From: CAVSQX01 sp963730225
GTDB lineage: Bacteria > Planctomycetota > Phycisphaerae > Tepidisphaerales > Tepidisphaeraceae
Direction: 5' to 3'
Length of the DNA stretch: 64,000 nucleotides
NCBI GenBank assembly: GCA_963730225.1
Contig: CAVSQX010000001.1
Coordinates: 1,550,001 to 1,614,000 of the forward strand
Position numbers and translations under genes: made by a program. The notes under the pieces are model-generated. The model was not told the DNA's origin. It ran no database searches and worked only from the letters and a program-made list of their open reading frames with translations. Positions within the stretch are counted from its first letter, which is position 1, and every line of letters begins with the position of its first letter. This document shows, one piece after another, positions 34,420 through 43,939 of the stretch.

Positions 34420-36335
34420 CGACGGCTCATCCTCTGCGCAGCGCATCGAGAAAGGCCTGGCCGTACATCTGAATTTTGTACGGGCCCATTCCCTTGATCG
34501 ATTCCAGCGATTGCAGATCGGCCGGCACGGGCCTGGGCGATGGCGGCGAGCGTGGCGTCCTTACAGATGATGTACGGCGGAAGCTGCCGCTGACGGGCCA
34601 GCACCAGCCGGGCCATCCGCAGTTGCTCGAAGCGATTTTGCGTATCCGAATCAAGAGGATCGATTTCCACTTCGATTTTTCGCGCTCGCGGTCGAGGTTC
34701 TGCCGATCCCGGAGATTCGAGCGATTTGGGAAGAAGATCGCCCAGCGCAGGCGGAGCCGGTTGGGTGGCCTTCATGATGGCGATGCCAACGGGCGTGAGC
34801 TCGACGATGGGCCGGAATTTCAGGCCTTGGGGATCGCGCTGACGAAGCAGTCCCGATTCCACCAGCCGATGCAGCATGGCGATGATGCGTTTTTTGCTGT
34901 GCTGGCGGAGCAGGCCGAACACGCTGAGGGATTGGAAACCCCAGCGTTCGGTCCGTTCCGTCTCCTCGCCGAGTAAAACCTCCGCGACAACGCCGACGCC
35001 GAATTTTCCGCGCAGCCGGGCGACGGCGGAGAGAAGCTGGCGGATGAGCGTCGTCACCGCTTCGTCCACCGGCGGACCGGATGCGCCGGCAAGCTGACCA
35101 CCGCCCGACTGGCAGACATCGCAAACGCAAGCGGAAACTTCCGCTTCATCGCCGAAATAATCCAGAATCATCTGCCGCCGGCAACGATGCGTCGAAGCGT
35201 AGCGCAGCAGCAGTTCGAGTTTCACCGTCGCATGATCTTTGCGCTTCTGGATCGCTTCCTGATCGCCGTCGCTTTGGTCCTGTCCGATTTTGCTGATGAA
35301 GAATTCCTGCGTGAAGCGATCCTGATAGCTGAAGAGCATCACGCATTTTGCCGGCTGGCCGTCGCGGCCGGCCCGGCCGGCTTCCTGGTAGTACGCCTCC
35401 AGCGTGCCGGGCAGATTGTAGTGAATCACAAAACGCACATCGGGCTTGTTGATACCCATGCCAAAGGCGTTGGTGGCCACCGCGATCGCGCCGGCGGTTT
35501 GCATGAATCGTTCCTGGTTGGCCGTGCGCGTCGCCGCGTCCATGCCGGCGTGATAGGGAAACACCAGCCGATCTCTCAACCGATCCTGCAACAACAACGA
35601 AACCTCGTCCACGGCTTTGCGCGTGGAACAGTAAACGATCCCACTGCCGGAGTCGCCGCGGCAGAAATCGATCAACTGAGCATCCTTCTCGGCCATCTTG
35701 GGAGCACGCCGGGATTGGTAGGAAAGATTCGGCCGATCGAAACCGGTGATGACGACGGTGGGATCGCGCAGTTGGAGCCGATGAATGATGTCCTCCCGCA
35801 CATCCTCGGTGGCGGTGGCGGTCAGCGCGATCGTCGGTGGACTTCCCAGCCGCTGGCGAACTTCGCCGAGCCGAAAATATTCCGGGCGAAAATCGTGCCC
35901 CCATTGGCTGATGCAGTGGGCTTCGTCGATCGCCAGCAGTTTTGGACGAAGTTGATCGAAGGTCGATTGAAACGTCTGTGAATAAAATCGCTCCGGGGCC
36001 ACGTACAGCAGGCCGCGAAAATCCTGATGCAGTTGCGCGATCACCTGCCGCTGCTCGGCTATGTTCAGAGAGCTGTTGAGCAGAAGGGCCGCAATTCCCT
36101 CATCCCGCATCTGCTGAACCTGATCTTCCATGAGCGAAATCAACGGCGAGACGACCAGCGTCAATCCGCCCTGGAGAACCGTCGGAAATTGAAAGCACAG
36201 GCTCTTGCCCGCGCCGGTGGGCATGACGCACAAAACATCTTTGCCGGCCAGAACATCCTCGATCACTTCGCGCTGGCTGGGACGAAAATCATCGAGGCCG
36301 AAGTGGTCCTGAAGCTGGGCGCGGAGGTCGGGCAT
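34416..36335 (-). CDS. recQ: ATP-dependent DNA helicase RecQ (frameshift in HRDC domain)
   Basis: About 636 aa. The helicase core has motif I MPTGAGKSLCFQFP, DEAH box AIDEAHCISQWGHDF, TATATEDVR and the VI motif YYQEAGRAGRDG. The RQC zinc site is visible (CRRQMILDYF, CVCDVCQ), then the HRDC domain. In the printed frame the HRDC ends in an unrelated tail at 34416. In the next frame it continues as VPADLQSLESIKGMGPYKIQ and stops at 34427, the normal HRDC ending. An extra G at about 34527 explains both. Helicase and strand-exchange functions in repair are expected. Confidence 0.9.
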   Translation of the reverse strand: MPDLRAQLQDHFGLDDFRPSQREVIEDVLAGKDVLCVMPTGAGKSLCFQFPTVLQGGLTLVVSPLISLMEDQVQQMRDEGIAALLLNSSLNIAEQRQVIAQLHQDFRGLLYVAPERFYSQTFQSTFDQLRPKLLAIDEAHCISQWGHDFRPEYFRLGEVRQRLGSPPTIALTATATEDVREDIIHRLQLRDPTVVITGFDRPNLSYQSRRAPKMAEKDAQLIDFCRGDSGSGIVYCSTRKAVDEVSLLLQDRLRDRLVFPYHAGMDAATRTANQERFMQTAGAIAVATNAFGMGINKPDVRFVIHYNLPGTLEAYYQEAGRAGRDGQPAKCVMLFSYQDRFTQEFFISKIGQDQSDGDQEAIQKRKDHATVKLELLLRYASTHRCRRQMILDYFGDEAEVSACVCDVCQSGGGQLAGASGPPVDEAVTTLIRQLLSAVARLRGKFGVGVVAEVLLGEETERTERWGFQSLSVFGLLRQHSKKRIIAMLHRLVESGLLRQRDPQGLKFRPIVELTPVGIAIMKATQPAPPALGDLLPKSLESPGSAEPRPRARKIEVEIDPLDSDTQNRFEQLRMARLVLARQRQLPPYIICKDATLAAIAQARAGRSAIAGIDQGNGPVQNSDVRPGLSRCAAQRMSRR

Positions 36336-36359
36336 TGGCGGGAGGATTATAGTGGTTGG

Positions 36360-36510
36360 AATGACGAAACCCGAAATCCGAATGACGAATCAAATTCGAG
36401 TGACGAATGACCAAAATGACGTCCGGACCGCGCGCGTAACCCGGCGCGCGCAATTCGTCATTTGATCATTTGAGCATTCGTCATTGATTCGACTTTCGGG
36501 TTTCTTCATT
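36360..36510. repeat. Imperfect inverted repeat (MITE-like) with AATGACGAA units
   Basis: The left arm AATGACGAAACCCGAAATCC... with three ATGACGAAT units is answered by a right arm with ATTCGTCATT, TTCGACTTTCGGGTTTCTTCATT. The arms flank a short GC-rich core (CCGGACCGCGCGCGTAACCCGGCGCGCG). The right arm overlaps the end of the AAA ATPase gene and supplies its last codons and stop. Confidence 0.65.
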
Positions 36511-37635
36511 CGGATTTTCGTCGCTAGCCCACTGCGCGAAACGCCGCAACATCGCCGCTCCCACCGAGCGCGGCGCCAAAGCCAATACGTCGTTGAAAAT
36601 CCCAGCCGTGATTTCGCCGTCCTGACCACTGGCCACCGAAGCAAGAAACGGCACCGTCGCCGCGCGATCGCAGATGTATTTGATGTCGGCTCCGCTGTAC
36701 CCTTCGAGTCGAGCGGCCAGCTCGTCAAGATTCACATCCGCCGATACCGGCCGATGGGACAGCAAAAGCTCCAGCAGCATGCGCCGGGCCTGAAGATCCG
36801 GGAGCGGAATGTAGATTTTCTCATCGAATCGGCCCGGCCGCAGAACCGCCGGGTCAAGCTGCCAGGGAACGTTGGTCGCGCCCATGAACAGGATTGAGGA
36901 GGACGATTTTTTGTCGAATCCCTCCATGCCCTGCAAAATCTGCGGGACGACGCGCTGCATCACGCTGGAGCCTTCGTCGCGGCGGGCGGGAACGAGCGCT
37001 TCGATTTCATCGATGAAGATGATGCTGCGTTTTTCGGCGGCGGCGGCGTCGAAAAGTTTTTTGATGTTCTGCTCCGCCTGGCCGACCCATTTGCTTAAAA
37101 CATCGGCGGGAGAAACGCGGAAAAAAGTGGCGTCAATTTCGCCGGCGGTGGCGCGGGCCAGCATGGTTTTGCCGGTGCCGGGCGGGCCGTAGAGCAGCAC
37201 TCCCCCGCCGCCGTGTACGCCGAACTTTTCGGCTAATTCCGGATGCTCGAACGGATAGATCATCCGCAGACGGATGTTCTCCTTCACATCATCCAGGCCG
37301 GCGACATCGTCGAAGCGAATCGACGGCTTTTCACGGACGATCCACTGGGATGCGTCGGCCGAGCCGTCCGATGTTGATTCCGATTGCCGATCGGCCGACC
37401 GATCCGCCGGTTTTCGTTTCTGCTCGCCAGCGGTCTGGCAATCGCGCGCCAACTGAAGCAACCGCGCGGCCGTCTGCTGGCGGGCTTCGCGCAGCGCCTC
37501 GGTTTGGGCCTGCTTCGATAGTTCCGTCATCGCGCGGGCGGCCTGTAGCAAATACAATCGAGCCGAATCCCATTGCCCCGCTCGCCGGGCGTCCAATGCG
37601 TTCTGGCGATATCGCTCGAAAGTGTCCCACGTCAT
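36481..37635 (-). CDS. AAA ATPase of the Vps4/katanin-like class with MIT-like N-terminal domain
   Basis: A 384-aa cytosolic ATPase. Residues 1-68 form an all-helical region (FERYRQNALDARRAGQWDSARLYLLQAARAM) like a MIT three-helix bundle. A polar linker follows, then one AAA module: Walker A GPPGTGKT (150-157), Walker B SIIFIDE (204-210), pore-loop segment SKWVGQAEQNIKKLF (Vps4-like SxWxGxxE) and second region of homology NVPWQLDPAVLRPGRFDEKI with its arginine finger. Start at MTWDTF. The last residues (NPNEETRKSNQ) come from the inverted repeat. It is divergent from the membrane protein and bactofilin genes, with overlapping 5' ends. Confidence 0.85.
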   Translation of the reverse strand: MTWDTFERYRQNALDARRAGQWDSARLYLLQAARAMTELSKQAQTEALREARQQTAARLLQLARDCQTAGEQKRKPADRSADRQSESTSDGSADASQWIVREKPSIRFDDVAGLDDVKENIRLRMIYPFEHPELAEKFGVHGGGGVLLYGPPGTGKTMLARATAGEIDATFFRVSPADVLSKWVGQAEQNIKKLFDAAAAEKRSIIFIDEIEALVPARRDEGSSVMQRVVPQILQGMEGFDKKSSSSILFMGATNVPWQLDPAVLRPGRFDEKIYIPLPDLQARRMLLELLLSHRPVSADVNLDELAARLEGYSGADIKYICDRAATVPFLASVASGQDGEITAGIFNDVLALAPRSVGAAMLRRFAQWASDENPNEETRKSNQ

Positions 37636-37709
37636 AGCGTTGGCAATCCGACGACGCACTGTACATTCTGCGATTGCCAAGGGCGAGCGTTTTCGTTACG
37701 ACATGGGTA

Positions 37710-38381
37710 ATGACGCAGTCGAATGTCTATGCCTCGGCCGATTATGCCGACGCCCTTTTGGCCGCCCGACGGGGAAAAAATATTCTTTTCGTTGTCATTC
37801 TATTTGCACTGGTGATCGAGCTGTCGCTTTTCTTCATCGCCCGATATGCCAAAACCCTGTCGCTGCCGCCATCGCCGAATGCCAACCCGCACGCGCAGCA
37901 ACTGCTGGAATATCTGATTGGTATCATCGATTTTCTGGGCGTCATATTGCCGTTGCTGTTGTGCGTCGTGCTTTGGTTGGGGCTTCAGGTGATGATCATC
38001 GGCCGTCTGCTGGGCACCGGGCCGATGACTTCGGCTTTTTTGCTGTGTGCCCTCTTGACCGTTTTGCTGTTCCCGTGGCAGTCGGTGCTGAATAATCCGG
38101 CGATTACCAACGATCCGACCTCCAATGCGATGGGACTGAAAATTCCGGGAATTTTGTACACGTGGGCCGAGTTTATTCACCCGCAACTTGGCGCTCGATT
38201 TTCCACCGACGACGCCGCCCATGCAGTGCTGCGGTGGGCGAGGTTCGTCGGTTTCCCAATCGCGGCGATGATTCTGCTGCTGGTCATACAAATCCGAAGC
38301 AATCGCGGGCTCCGCCAGGCGCTGGGAATGGAGCCGATCGCGGCCGAGACATCGCCGATCGCGCTGGAGCGACCGACGTGA
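37710..38381 (+). CDS. Polytopic membrane protein, function unknown
   Basis: A 223-aa protein with four hydrophobic helices (about residues 25-45, 75-100, 105-125 and 185-205). It has a small polar loop rich in Pro and Asn after helix 1, and a loop of about 50 residues after helix 3. Start at MTQSNV; the longer upstream frame overlaps the divergent AAA gene. The bactofilin-like gene follows 9 bp downstream, so the two form an operon. No family recognised. Confidence 0.65.
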   Translation: MTQSNVYASADYADALLAARRGKNILFVVILFALVIELSLFFIARYAKTLSLPPSPNANPHAQQLLEYLIGIIDFLGVILPLLLCVVLWLGLQVMIIGRLLGTGPMTSAFLLCALLTVLLFPWQSVLNNPAITNDPTSNAMGLKIPGILYTWAEFIHPQLGARFSTDDAAHAVLRWARFVGFPIAAMILLLVIQIRSNRGLRQALGMEPIAAETSPIALERPT

Positions 38382-38390
38382 AGACCAACT

Positions 38391-38775
38391 ATGCGTGAAG
38401 AGCGGGGTCAGATTGCCGGGCCGCTGGTGGTCCACGAAAAATATACGCTGTGGGGATCGGTCGGCGGCGATGTCATCGTCGTGGAAGGCGGCAAATTTTA
38501 CATGCGCGGCTCGATCTACGGAAATCTGACCGTCGAATACGGCGGACGAGCCCACGTCTTCGGCTCCATCACCGGCGATCTGAAAATCGCTCGCGGAGCC
38601 AAGGTGATTCACAGCGGCGTGATCGCCGGCGACGCCACCAACGAAGGGGGCCGGCTTTTCGTCGATGCGACGGCGAAAATCGAAGGCAAGGTGAAAACGC
38701 TCAAAGGGGAAACTAAAATCGAGCCGCCGCCCACCGTGCCCGGCGCATCGCCGCCGCGGCAAAGAAATCGATTGA
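38391..38775 (+). CDS. Bactofilin-like polymer-forming protein (probable frameshift at 3' end)
   Basis: About 125 aa. A right-handed beta-helix pattern is clear: GGDVIVVEGGKFYMRGSIYGNLTVEYGGRAHVFGSITGDLKIARGAKVIHSGVIAGDATNEGGRLFV, with a glycine every 5-6 residues as in bactofilins and related filament formers. The main frame does not stop until well inside adenine deaminase; the +1 frame stops at TGA 38773-38775, nine bases before the adenine deaminase start, so a one-base error at about 38720-38765 is likely. It may form membrane-linked filaments with the preceding membrane protein. Confidence 0.65.
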
Positions 38776-38783
38776 GGAGTGCC

Positions 38784-40483
38784 TTGAGTCTTGCCGAACT
38801 TCTTTCCGCTGCGCGCGCCAAACGCCGGCCGATTTGCTGCTGCGAAACGGGCGGATCGTCAATGTCTTTTCGGGCGAGATTGAAGACGGCGACATCGCGA
38901 TTTTTCAGGGCCGAGTTGCCGGAATCGGGGGCGGATATCAGGCGAAGGAAACGATCGATCTGGCCCGGGCGTTCGTCGCTCCCGGCTTGATCGACGCGCA
39001 CGTGCACATCGAAAGCAGCCTGTGCGTTCCCGCCCAATTCGCCGCGGCGGTGCTGCCGCGCGGCGTGACGACGCGTCGTGACCGATCCGCACGAAATCGC
39101 CAACGTGATGGGTATCGCCGGCATCCGTTTCATGGCCGCCGGCCGCGAGAAAATTCCGTCTGCGAATTGAAATCATGGCGCCCAGTTGCGTGCCGGCCAC
39201 CGATTTGGCCACCAGCGGAGCCGTGCTGACGGCCGACGATCTGTCGTCGCTGCTGGCCGACGGAACGGTGCACGGACTTGCCGAGGTGATGAATTTTCCC
39301 GCCGTGATTGCGGCTCGGCCCGATGTGCTGGCGAAGCTGGCGGCGTTTGCAATCTCGTCCCATCGACGGGCACTGCCCGCAAGTTGCGCGGCCCATCGCT
39401 CAACGCCTACGCCGCCGCCGGAATCGGCAGCGATCACGAATGTATCTCGGTGGAGGAAGCGAAGGAAAAACTGGCGCGCGGGCTGTACATTTTCATTCGC
39501 GAAGCCAGCAACGCCAAAAATCTGTCGGCCCTGTTGCCGCTGATGAATGCGAAGAACAATCGGCGAATTTGCTTTCTGCACGGACGATCGCCAGCCGGCC
39601 GATCTGCTTGAGCCACGGAAGCGTCGATCAGATGGTTCGCTTCGCCATCGCTAACGGGATCGATCCGATCGATGCGTTTCGGGCTGCCACGCTGAATTCG
39701 GCCGAGGCGTTTGGATTGGCCGACCGCGGGGCAATCGCGCCGGGGCGATGGGCCGATCTGATGATTTTCGACGATCTGGCTCGGCCGACGGCGAGAGAGG
39801 TTTTTGTCGCCGGGAAGATCGGTGCGCGATTATCGACCGGTCGCTGCGGCGGCGGCGAGACCGAACAATCCTTGCCGATGGACGCTGGGCCGAATCGATT
39901 TGCGAATCCCCGCCCGCGGCCGGCGGGTGCGCGTGATCGGATCGTTGCCCGATCAACTTCTCACCGAACATCGCTGGCCGAGGCGAGCATCGTCGACGGA
40001 TTTGCCGTCGCCGATCCGCAGCGCGACCTGCTGAAAATGGCCGTGATCGAGCGGCACCGCAGCACCGGCAATGTCGGCCTGGGATTCATTGCAGGGATTT
40101 GGCCTGAAGCGCGGCGCGATTGCCGGCAGCGTCGCACACGATCATCACAATCTGGTGGCGATCGGAGCCGACGACGTTTCGATGCTCACCGCTGCATTGG
40201 CCGCGGCACAAAATGGCGGCGGATTGGCGGCGGCGGAGGGAACCACCGTACTGGCCCATCTGCCGCTGCCGGTGGCCGGGTTGATGAGCGATCAACCAAT
40301 CGCCCAGGTGGCGGCCGATTACACTGCGCTTCTTGCGGCCGCGGCGAGTCTCGGCGTCGGCGTATCGCCGATCCGTTCATGGCCATGAGCTTCATGGCCC
40401 TGGAGGTGATTCCCAGCCTGAAGCTTACCGATCTGGGTTTGGTCGATGTCGATAGGTTTCAACGGGTCGATTTGTTCGAGTGA
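38784..40483 (+). pseudogene. ade: Adenine deaminase, split by about ten frameshifts
   Basis: The full-length protein can be followed through all three frames in order, from LSLAELLSAARAKRRP, ADLLLRNGRIVNVFSG, LIDAHVHIESS (metal HxH), TDPHEIANVMGI, IMAPSCVPATDL, RPIDGHCP, GIGSDHECISVEEA, GIDPIDAFRAATLN to the carboxy-terminal MSFMALEVIPSLKLTDLG. The total length (about 565 aa) and order match an intact enzyme converting adenine to hypoxanthine. A TTG start at 38784 has GAGGAG upstream. No single frame is longer than about 175 aa. Either an assembly full of indels or a pseudogene; the protein sequence itself looks undegraded. Confidence 0.8.
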
Positions 40484-40520
40484 AACCGGTCTGATATAAA
40501 AGAGCGCCTCGCCGATTCTT

Positions 40521-41279
<759 letters not shown>

Positions 41280-41295
41280 CAACCATAGCAAACCC

Positions 41296-42276
41296 ATGGA
41301 AAAGATTTATCGAGATGCGGATGTCGATTTGTCGGTGCTCAAGGGCAAGACGATCGGCGTGATCGGATATGGAATTCAGGGAAAAGTGCAGGCCGCCAAC
41401 GCGCGCGACAGCGGGTGCACGGTGATCATCGGATGCCGCCCCCCGGAGGAATCCACCAGCCGAGCGCAGGCGAAGTCCGATGGATTTGATGCGATGAGCA
41501 TCGCCGATGCGACCAAAAAAGCCGATGTGCTGCTGATCGAATTGGCCGATCCGGTTCAGCCGGCGATTTATCGCACGGAGATCGCCCCGAATCTGCGGGC
41601 CGGTCAGACGCTCTGTTTTTGCCACGGTTTTTCCGTGCTCTACGGCCAGATTCAGCCGCCCAAGGATGTGAATTGCGTGCTGTACGTGCCCAACGCGCCC
41701 GGCGCTTTCGTGCGCGAGAAATACAAAAAAGGCGAAGGCGTCTACGGCTGCGTCAGCGTCGATCATGACGCTACGGGAAACGCCAAACAGATTGTGCTGG
41801 CCATCGCCAAAGCCGTCGGCAGCACCCGCGCGGGCGTCGTCGAATTGTCGTTTCAACACGAAACCGAAGGCGACAATTTCGAGGAGCAGATTCTCTACGG
41901 CGGCGCGATTCATCTGATGCGGCTGTGCTTCCAGGTGATGGTGGACAACGGCTACCCGCCGAGTTTTGCGTACGCCAAGGCGATCCGCAGCTTGCGCAGC
42001 GTGATCGACGTGATGGACGAGAACGGCATCGAAGATTACCTGACCGGCCGCTGCAGCCGAACCTGCGAGTTTGCCGTGCGATCCCGTGGCCCGCGCGTCA
42101 TCAATGAGAGCGAGATTCGCAAAATCTTCGCAGAAACCGAGCGCGGAGAATTCGCGCGTGATTGGATGCAGGAATGGGCCCTGGGCATGCCGACGCTGCA
42201 TCGGCTGCGACGAACCGCGCGCGAAAGCACAATGGAAAAGACCGGCGCTCAGTGGCGGAAGGAATTTGGGAAGTAA
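41296..42276 (+). CDS. Divergent ketol-acid-reductoisomerase-like NAD(P)-dependent protein in the purine operon
   Basis: A 326-aa protein with the whole IlvC fold. The Rossmann motif is GVIGYGIQG (21-29), then FCHGFSV, HDATG, and the helical C-terminal domain. One metal-site pair is kept (Asp193 and Glu197 in HETEGDNFEEQ). Where standard enzymes have Lys in APKxPG it has Asn (VPNAPG). Where the second Glu pair (YFExLHE) lies, it has Lys228 and Ser232. By comparison with known IlvC it should not do normal acetolactate isomerisation. Its position among purine genes suggests a reduction or isomerisation of a ureide or glyoxylate-derived acid; the substrate is unknown. Confidence 0.8.
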   Translation: MEKIYRDADVDLSVLKGKTIGVIGYGIQGKVQAANARDSGCTVIIGCRPPEESTSRAQAKSDGFDAMSIADATKKADVLLIELADPVQPAIYRTEIAPNLRAGQTLCFCHGFSVLYGQIQPPKDVNCVLYVPNAPGAFVREKYKKGEGVYGCVSVDHDATGNAKQIVLAIAKAVGSTRAGVVELSFQHETEGDNFEEQILYGGAIHLMRLCFQVMVDNGYPPSFAYAKAIRSLRSVIDVMDENGIEDYLTGRCSRTCEFAVRSRGPRVINESEIRKIFAETERGEFARDWMQEWALGMPTLHRLRRTARESTMEKTGAQWRKEFGK

Positions 42277-42284
42277 CAACGCAT

Positions 42285-42323
42285 CCTCCCTCTCCCTCCG
42301 GGAGAGGGCAGGGGTGAGGGCCC
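42285..42323. repeat. Left inverted repeat of the DUF559 cassette
   Basis: CCTCCCTCTCCCTCCGGGAG then AGGGCAGGGGTGAGGGCCC. It contains an internal palindrome (CTCTCCCTCCGGGAGAG) and is the near-perfect reverse complement of 42705-42742. It begins nine bases after the preceding gene's stop. Confidence 0.75.
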
Positions 42324-42332
42324 GAACGGGTA

Positions 42333-42749
42333 ATGCAATTCGTCCACAAACGAGCTTTGGATCCCGTGCTTCTGAAGCGCGCCCGCGCGATGCGTCATGA
42401 GGCCGCGCCCGCCGAGCAGAAGTTGTGGCAGTTCGTTCGTGACCGCAGGTTGGCAGGCTACAAATTTCGCCGCCAACACACGGCGGCCCCGTACATCGCC
42501 GATTCTTTCTGTGCGGAACTCAAACTGATTATTGAGCTCGATGGCAATTCACACGGCGATCGGGGCGCGTACGATGCTCGGCGGACGAAATTCCTCCAGC
42601 GAGATGGCCTTCGAGTTGTGCGCTTTGTGAATGACGATGTCTATTGGCATCTGGATTCGGTACTGGAGGCAATTCTCGCCGAATGCGAGCGTATTTCTAC
42701 TTCCGGCCCTCACCCTAACCCTCTCCCGGAGGGAGAGGGAAGCAAATGA
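42333..42749 (+). CDS. DUF559 endonuclease-like protein (PD-(D/E)XK fold) carried in an inverted-repeat cassette
   Basis: A 138-aa protein. The family pattern is plain: ARAMRHEAAPAEQKLWQFVRDRRLAGYKFRRQH, DSFCAELKLIIELDGNSHGD with the Glu/Asp-Gly-x-x-His catalytic core, then FLQRDGLRVVRFVNDDV. The last residues PHPNPLPEGEG are encoded by the right inverted repeat. It is related to Vsr-type nucleases. Both flanks are inverted repeats and the gene interrupts the purine operon, so it is probably a mobile cassette rather than part of the pathway. Confidence 0.85.
   Translation: MQFVHKRALDPVLLKRARAMRHEAAPAEQKLWQFVRDRRLAGYKFRRQHTAAPYIADSFCAELKLIIELDGNSHGDRGAYDARRTKFLQRDGLRVVRFVNDDVYWHLDSVLEAILAECERISTSGPHPNPLPEGEGSK
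42705..42742. repeat. Right inverted repeat of the DUF559 cassette
   Basis: GGCCCTCACCCTAACCCTCTCCCGGAGGGAGAGGG. It is inverted relative to 42285-42323. It codes the C-terminus of the DUF559 protein and its GGAGGGAGAGGG lies just upstream of the next ATG, where it can serve as a ribosome-binding site. Confidence 0.75.
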
Positions 42750-43939
42750 TGCCCGTCTCTGCCGAACGCATCCTGCGCGACATCGAAGCCATCGCCGGTT
42801 TCAGCCAGACGCCGGTGCGGGTGGGACATTCGCGGCCGACGTTCACGCCGGCGTGGCGGGCGGCGCGGGATTATGTGATCGCCCAGGCGAAGGCGGCCGG
42901 GTGCAGGAGCCGGATTGACGCGGCGGGGAATGTTCACATTCGGCCGGCGGATGTGCCGTGGAATCAGCGCGTGTGGCTGAGCGGCTCGCACATCGATTCG
43001 GTTCCAACCGGCGGGAAGTTCGACGGGGTAGCGGGGATCGTCGCGCCGCTGGAAGTTTTGCGATGCAATCCGGCCGCGCCGCTGGAACTGATTGTCTTCG
43101 CCGAGGAAGAGGGAACGACTTTTGGCATCGGCATGATCGGCAGCCGGCTGTGGACCGGATCGATTACGGCGGAGTCGCTGGTGAAATTTCGCAATCAGCG
43201 CGGCGAGAGTTTTATCGAAGCCGGCCGCGGCGACGGCGTCGATGCCGCGCGGCTCGGCGGGGATCTCCTGCGGCCCGATGCGTATCTCGGGCTGATCGAA
43301 ATTCACGTCGAGCAGGGACCCACGATGTGGGCACAGAACCAGCGTTTGGCGGTTGTTTCGGCGATCGCCGGGCGTCGGCAGTACAGGGCGCAAATCACGG
43401 GAACCGCGAATCACGCCGGCAGCACGCCGATGAATTATCGCTCCGATGCGCTGTGCGCCGCTGCGGCGGTGATTCTTGGGCTGCAAAAAATGGCTGTTGA
43501 GCTTGGAAACAACACGGTGGCGACGGTCGGTATGATCGAGTGTGAGCCGAATGCCATCAACGTGATTCCGGGACTGGTTCTCTTCTCTATTGATGTGCGG
43601 AGCCCACGAATCGAATTACTCGAGAAAGCCGATTCGCGCATTCGCGAATTGCTGAAAAGCAACGGATTGCAATTTGAGCTGACGCAGACGGAAGATCAGC
43701 CGCCGATTCCAATGGATGAATCGTTGTGCCAGCGTCTCGTGCGTGCGGCCGGGGGAAATGTGCCGATGACCACCAGCGGCGCTTTGCACGATGCAGCCAT
43801 TATCGCCCCGCACATTCCCACGGCGATGATTTTCCTCGCCAGCAGGGATGGAATCAGTCATAATCCCGCGGAATTCAGCCGCGTCGAAGACATCGCCGCC
43901 GCCGCCGCTGTTCTGGAAACACTGGTGAGCGAACCATGA
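42746..43939 (+). CDS. allC: Allantoate amidohydrolase (M20/AllC-HyuC family)
   Basis: A 397-aa metal-dependent hydrolase that cleaves allantoate to ureidoglycine. M20 signatures: GSHIDSVPTGGKFDGVAG with metal His/Asp, the catalytic AEEEGTTFG, EIHVEQGPTM, and SGALHDAAIIA with the last metal His. An Arg-rich dimer-domain segment (GRRQYRAQITGTANHAGSTPM) fits ureide hydrolases. The start is ATG 42746 or 42749, directly after the cassette repeat. It overlaps the next gene by ATGA. It supplies the substrate for the ureidoglycine aminohydrolase upstream. Confidence 0.9.
   Translation: MMPVSAERILRDIEAIAGFSQTPVRVGHSRPTFTPAWRAARDYVIAQAKAAGCRSRIDAAGNVHIRPADVPWNQRVWLSGSHIDSVPTGGKFDGVAGIVAPLEVLRCNPAAPLELIVFAEEEGTTFGIGMIGSRLWTGSITAESLVKFRNQRGESFIEAGRGDGVDAARLGGDLLRPDAYLGLIEIHVEQGPTMWAQNQRLAVVSAIAGRRQYRAQITGTANHAGSTPMNYRSDALCAAAAVILGLQKMAVELGNNTVATVGMIECEPNAINVIPGLVLFSIDVRSPRIELLEKADSRIRELLKSNGLQFELTQTEDQPPIPMDESLCQRLVRAAGGNVPMTTSGALHDAAIIAPHIPTAMIFLASRDGISHNPAEFSRVEDIAAAAAVLETLVSEP

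Noticed and set aside
41296..42276. Normal ilvC (branched-chain amino acid synthesis)
   Set aside because: Key lysine and second glutamate pair are changed and there are no ilvB, ilvN or leu genes nearby.
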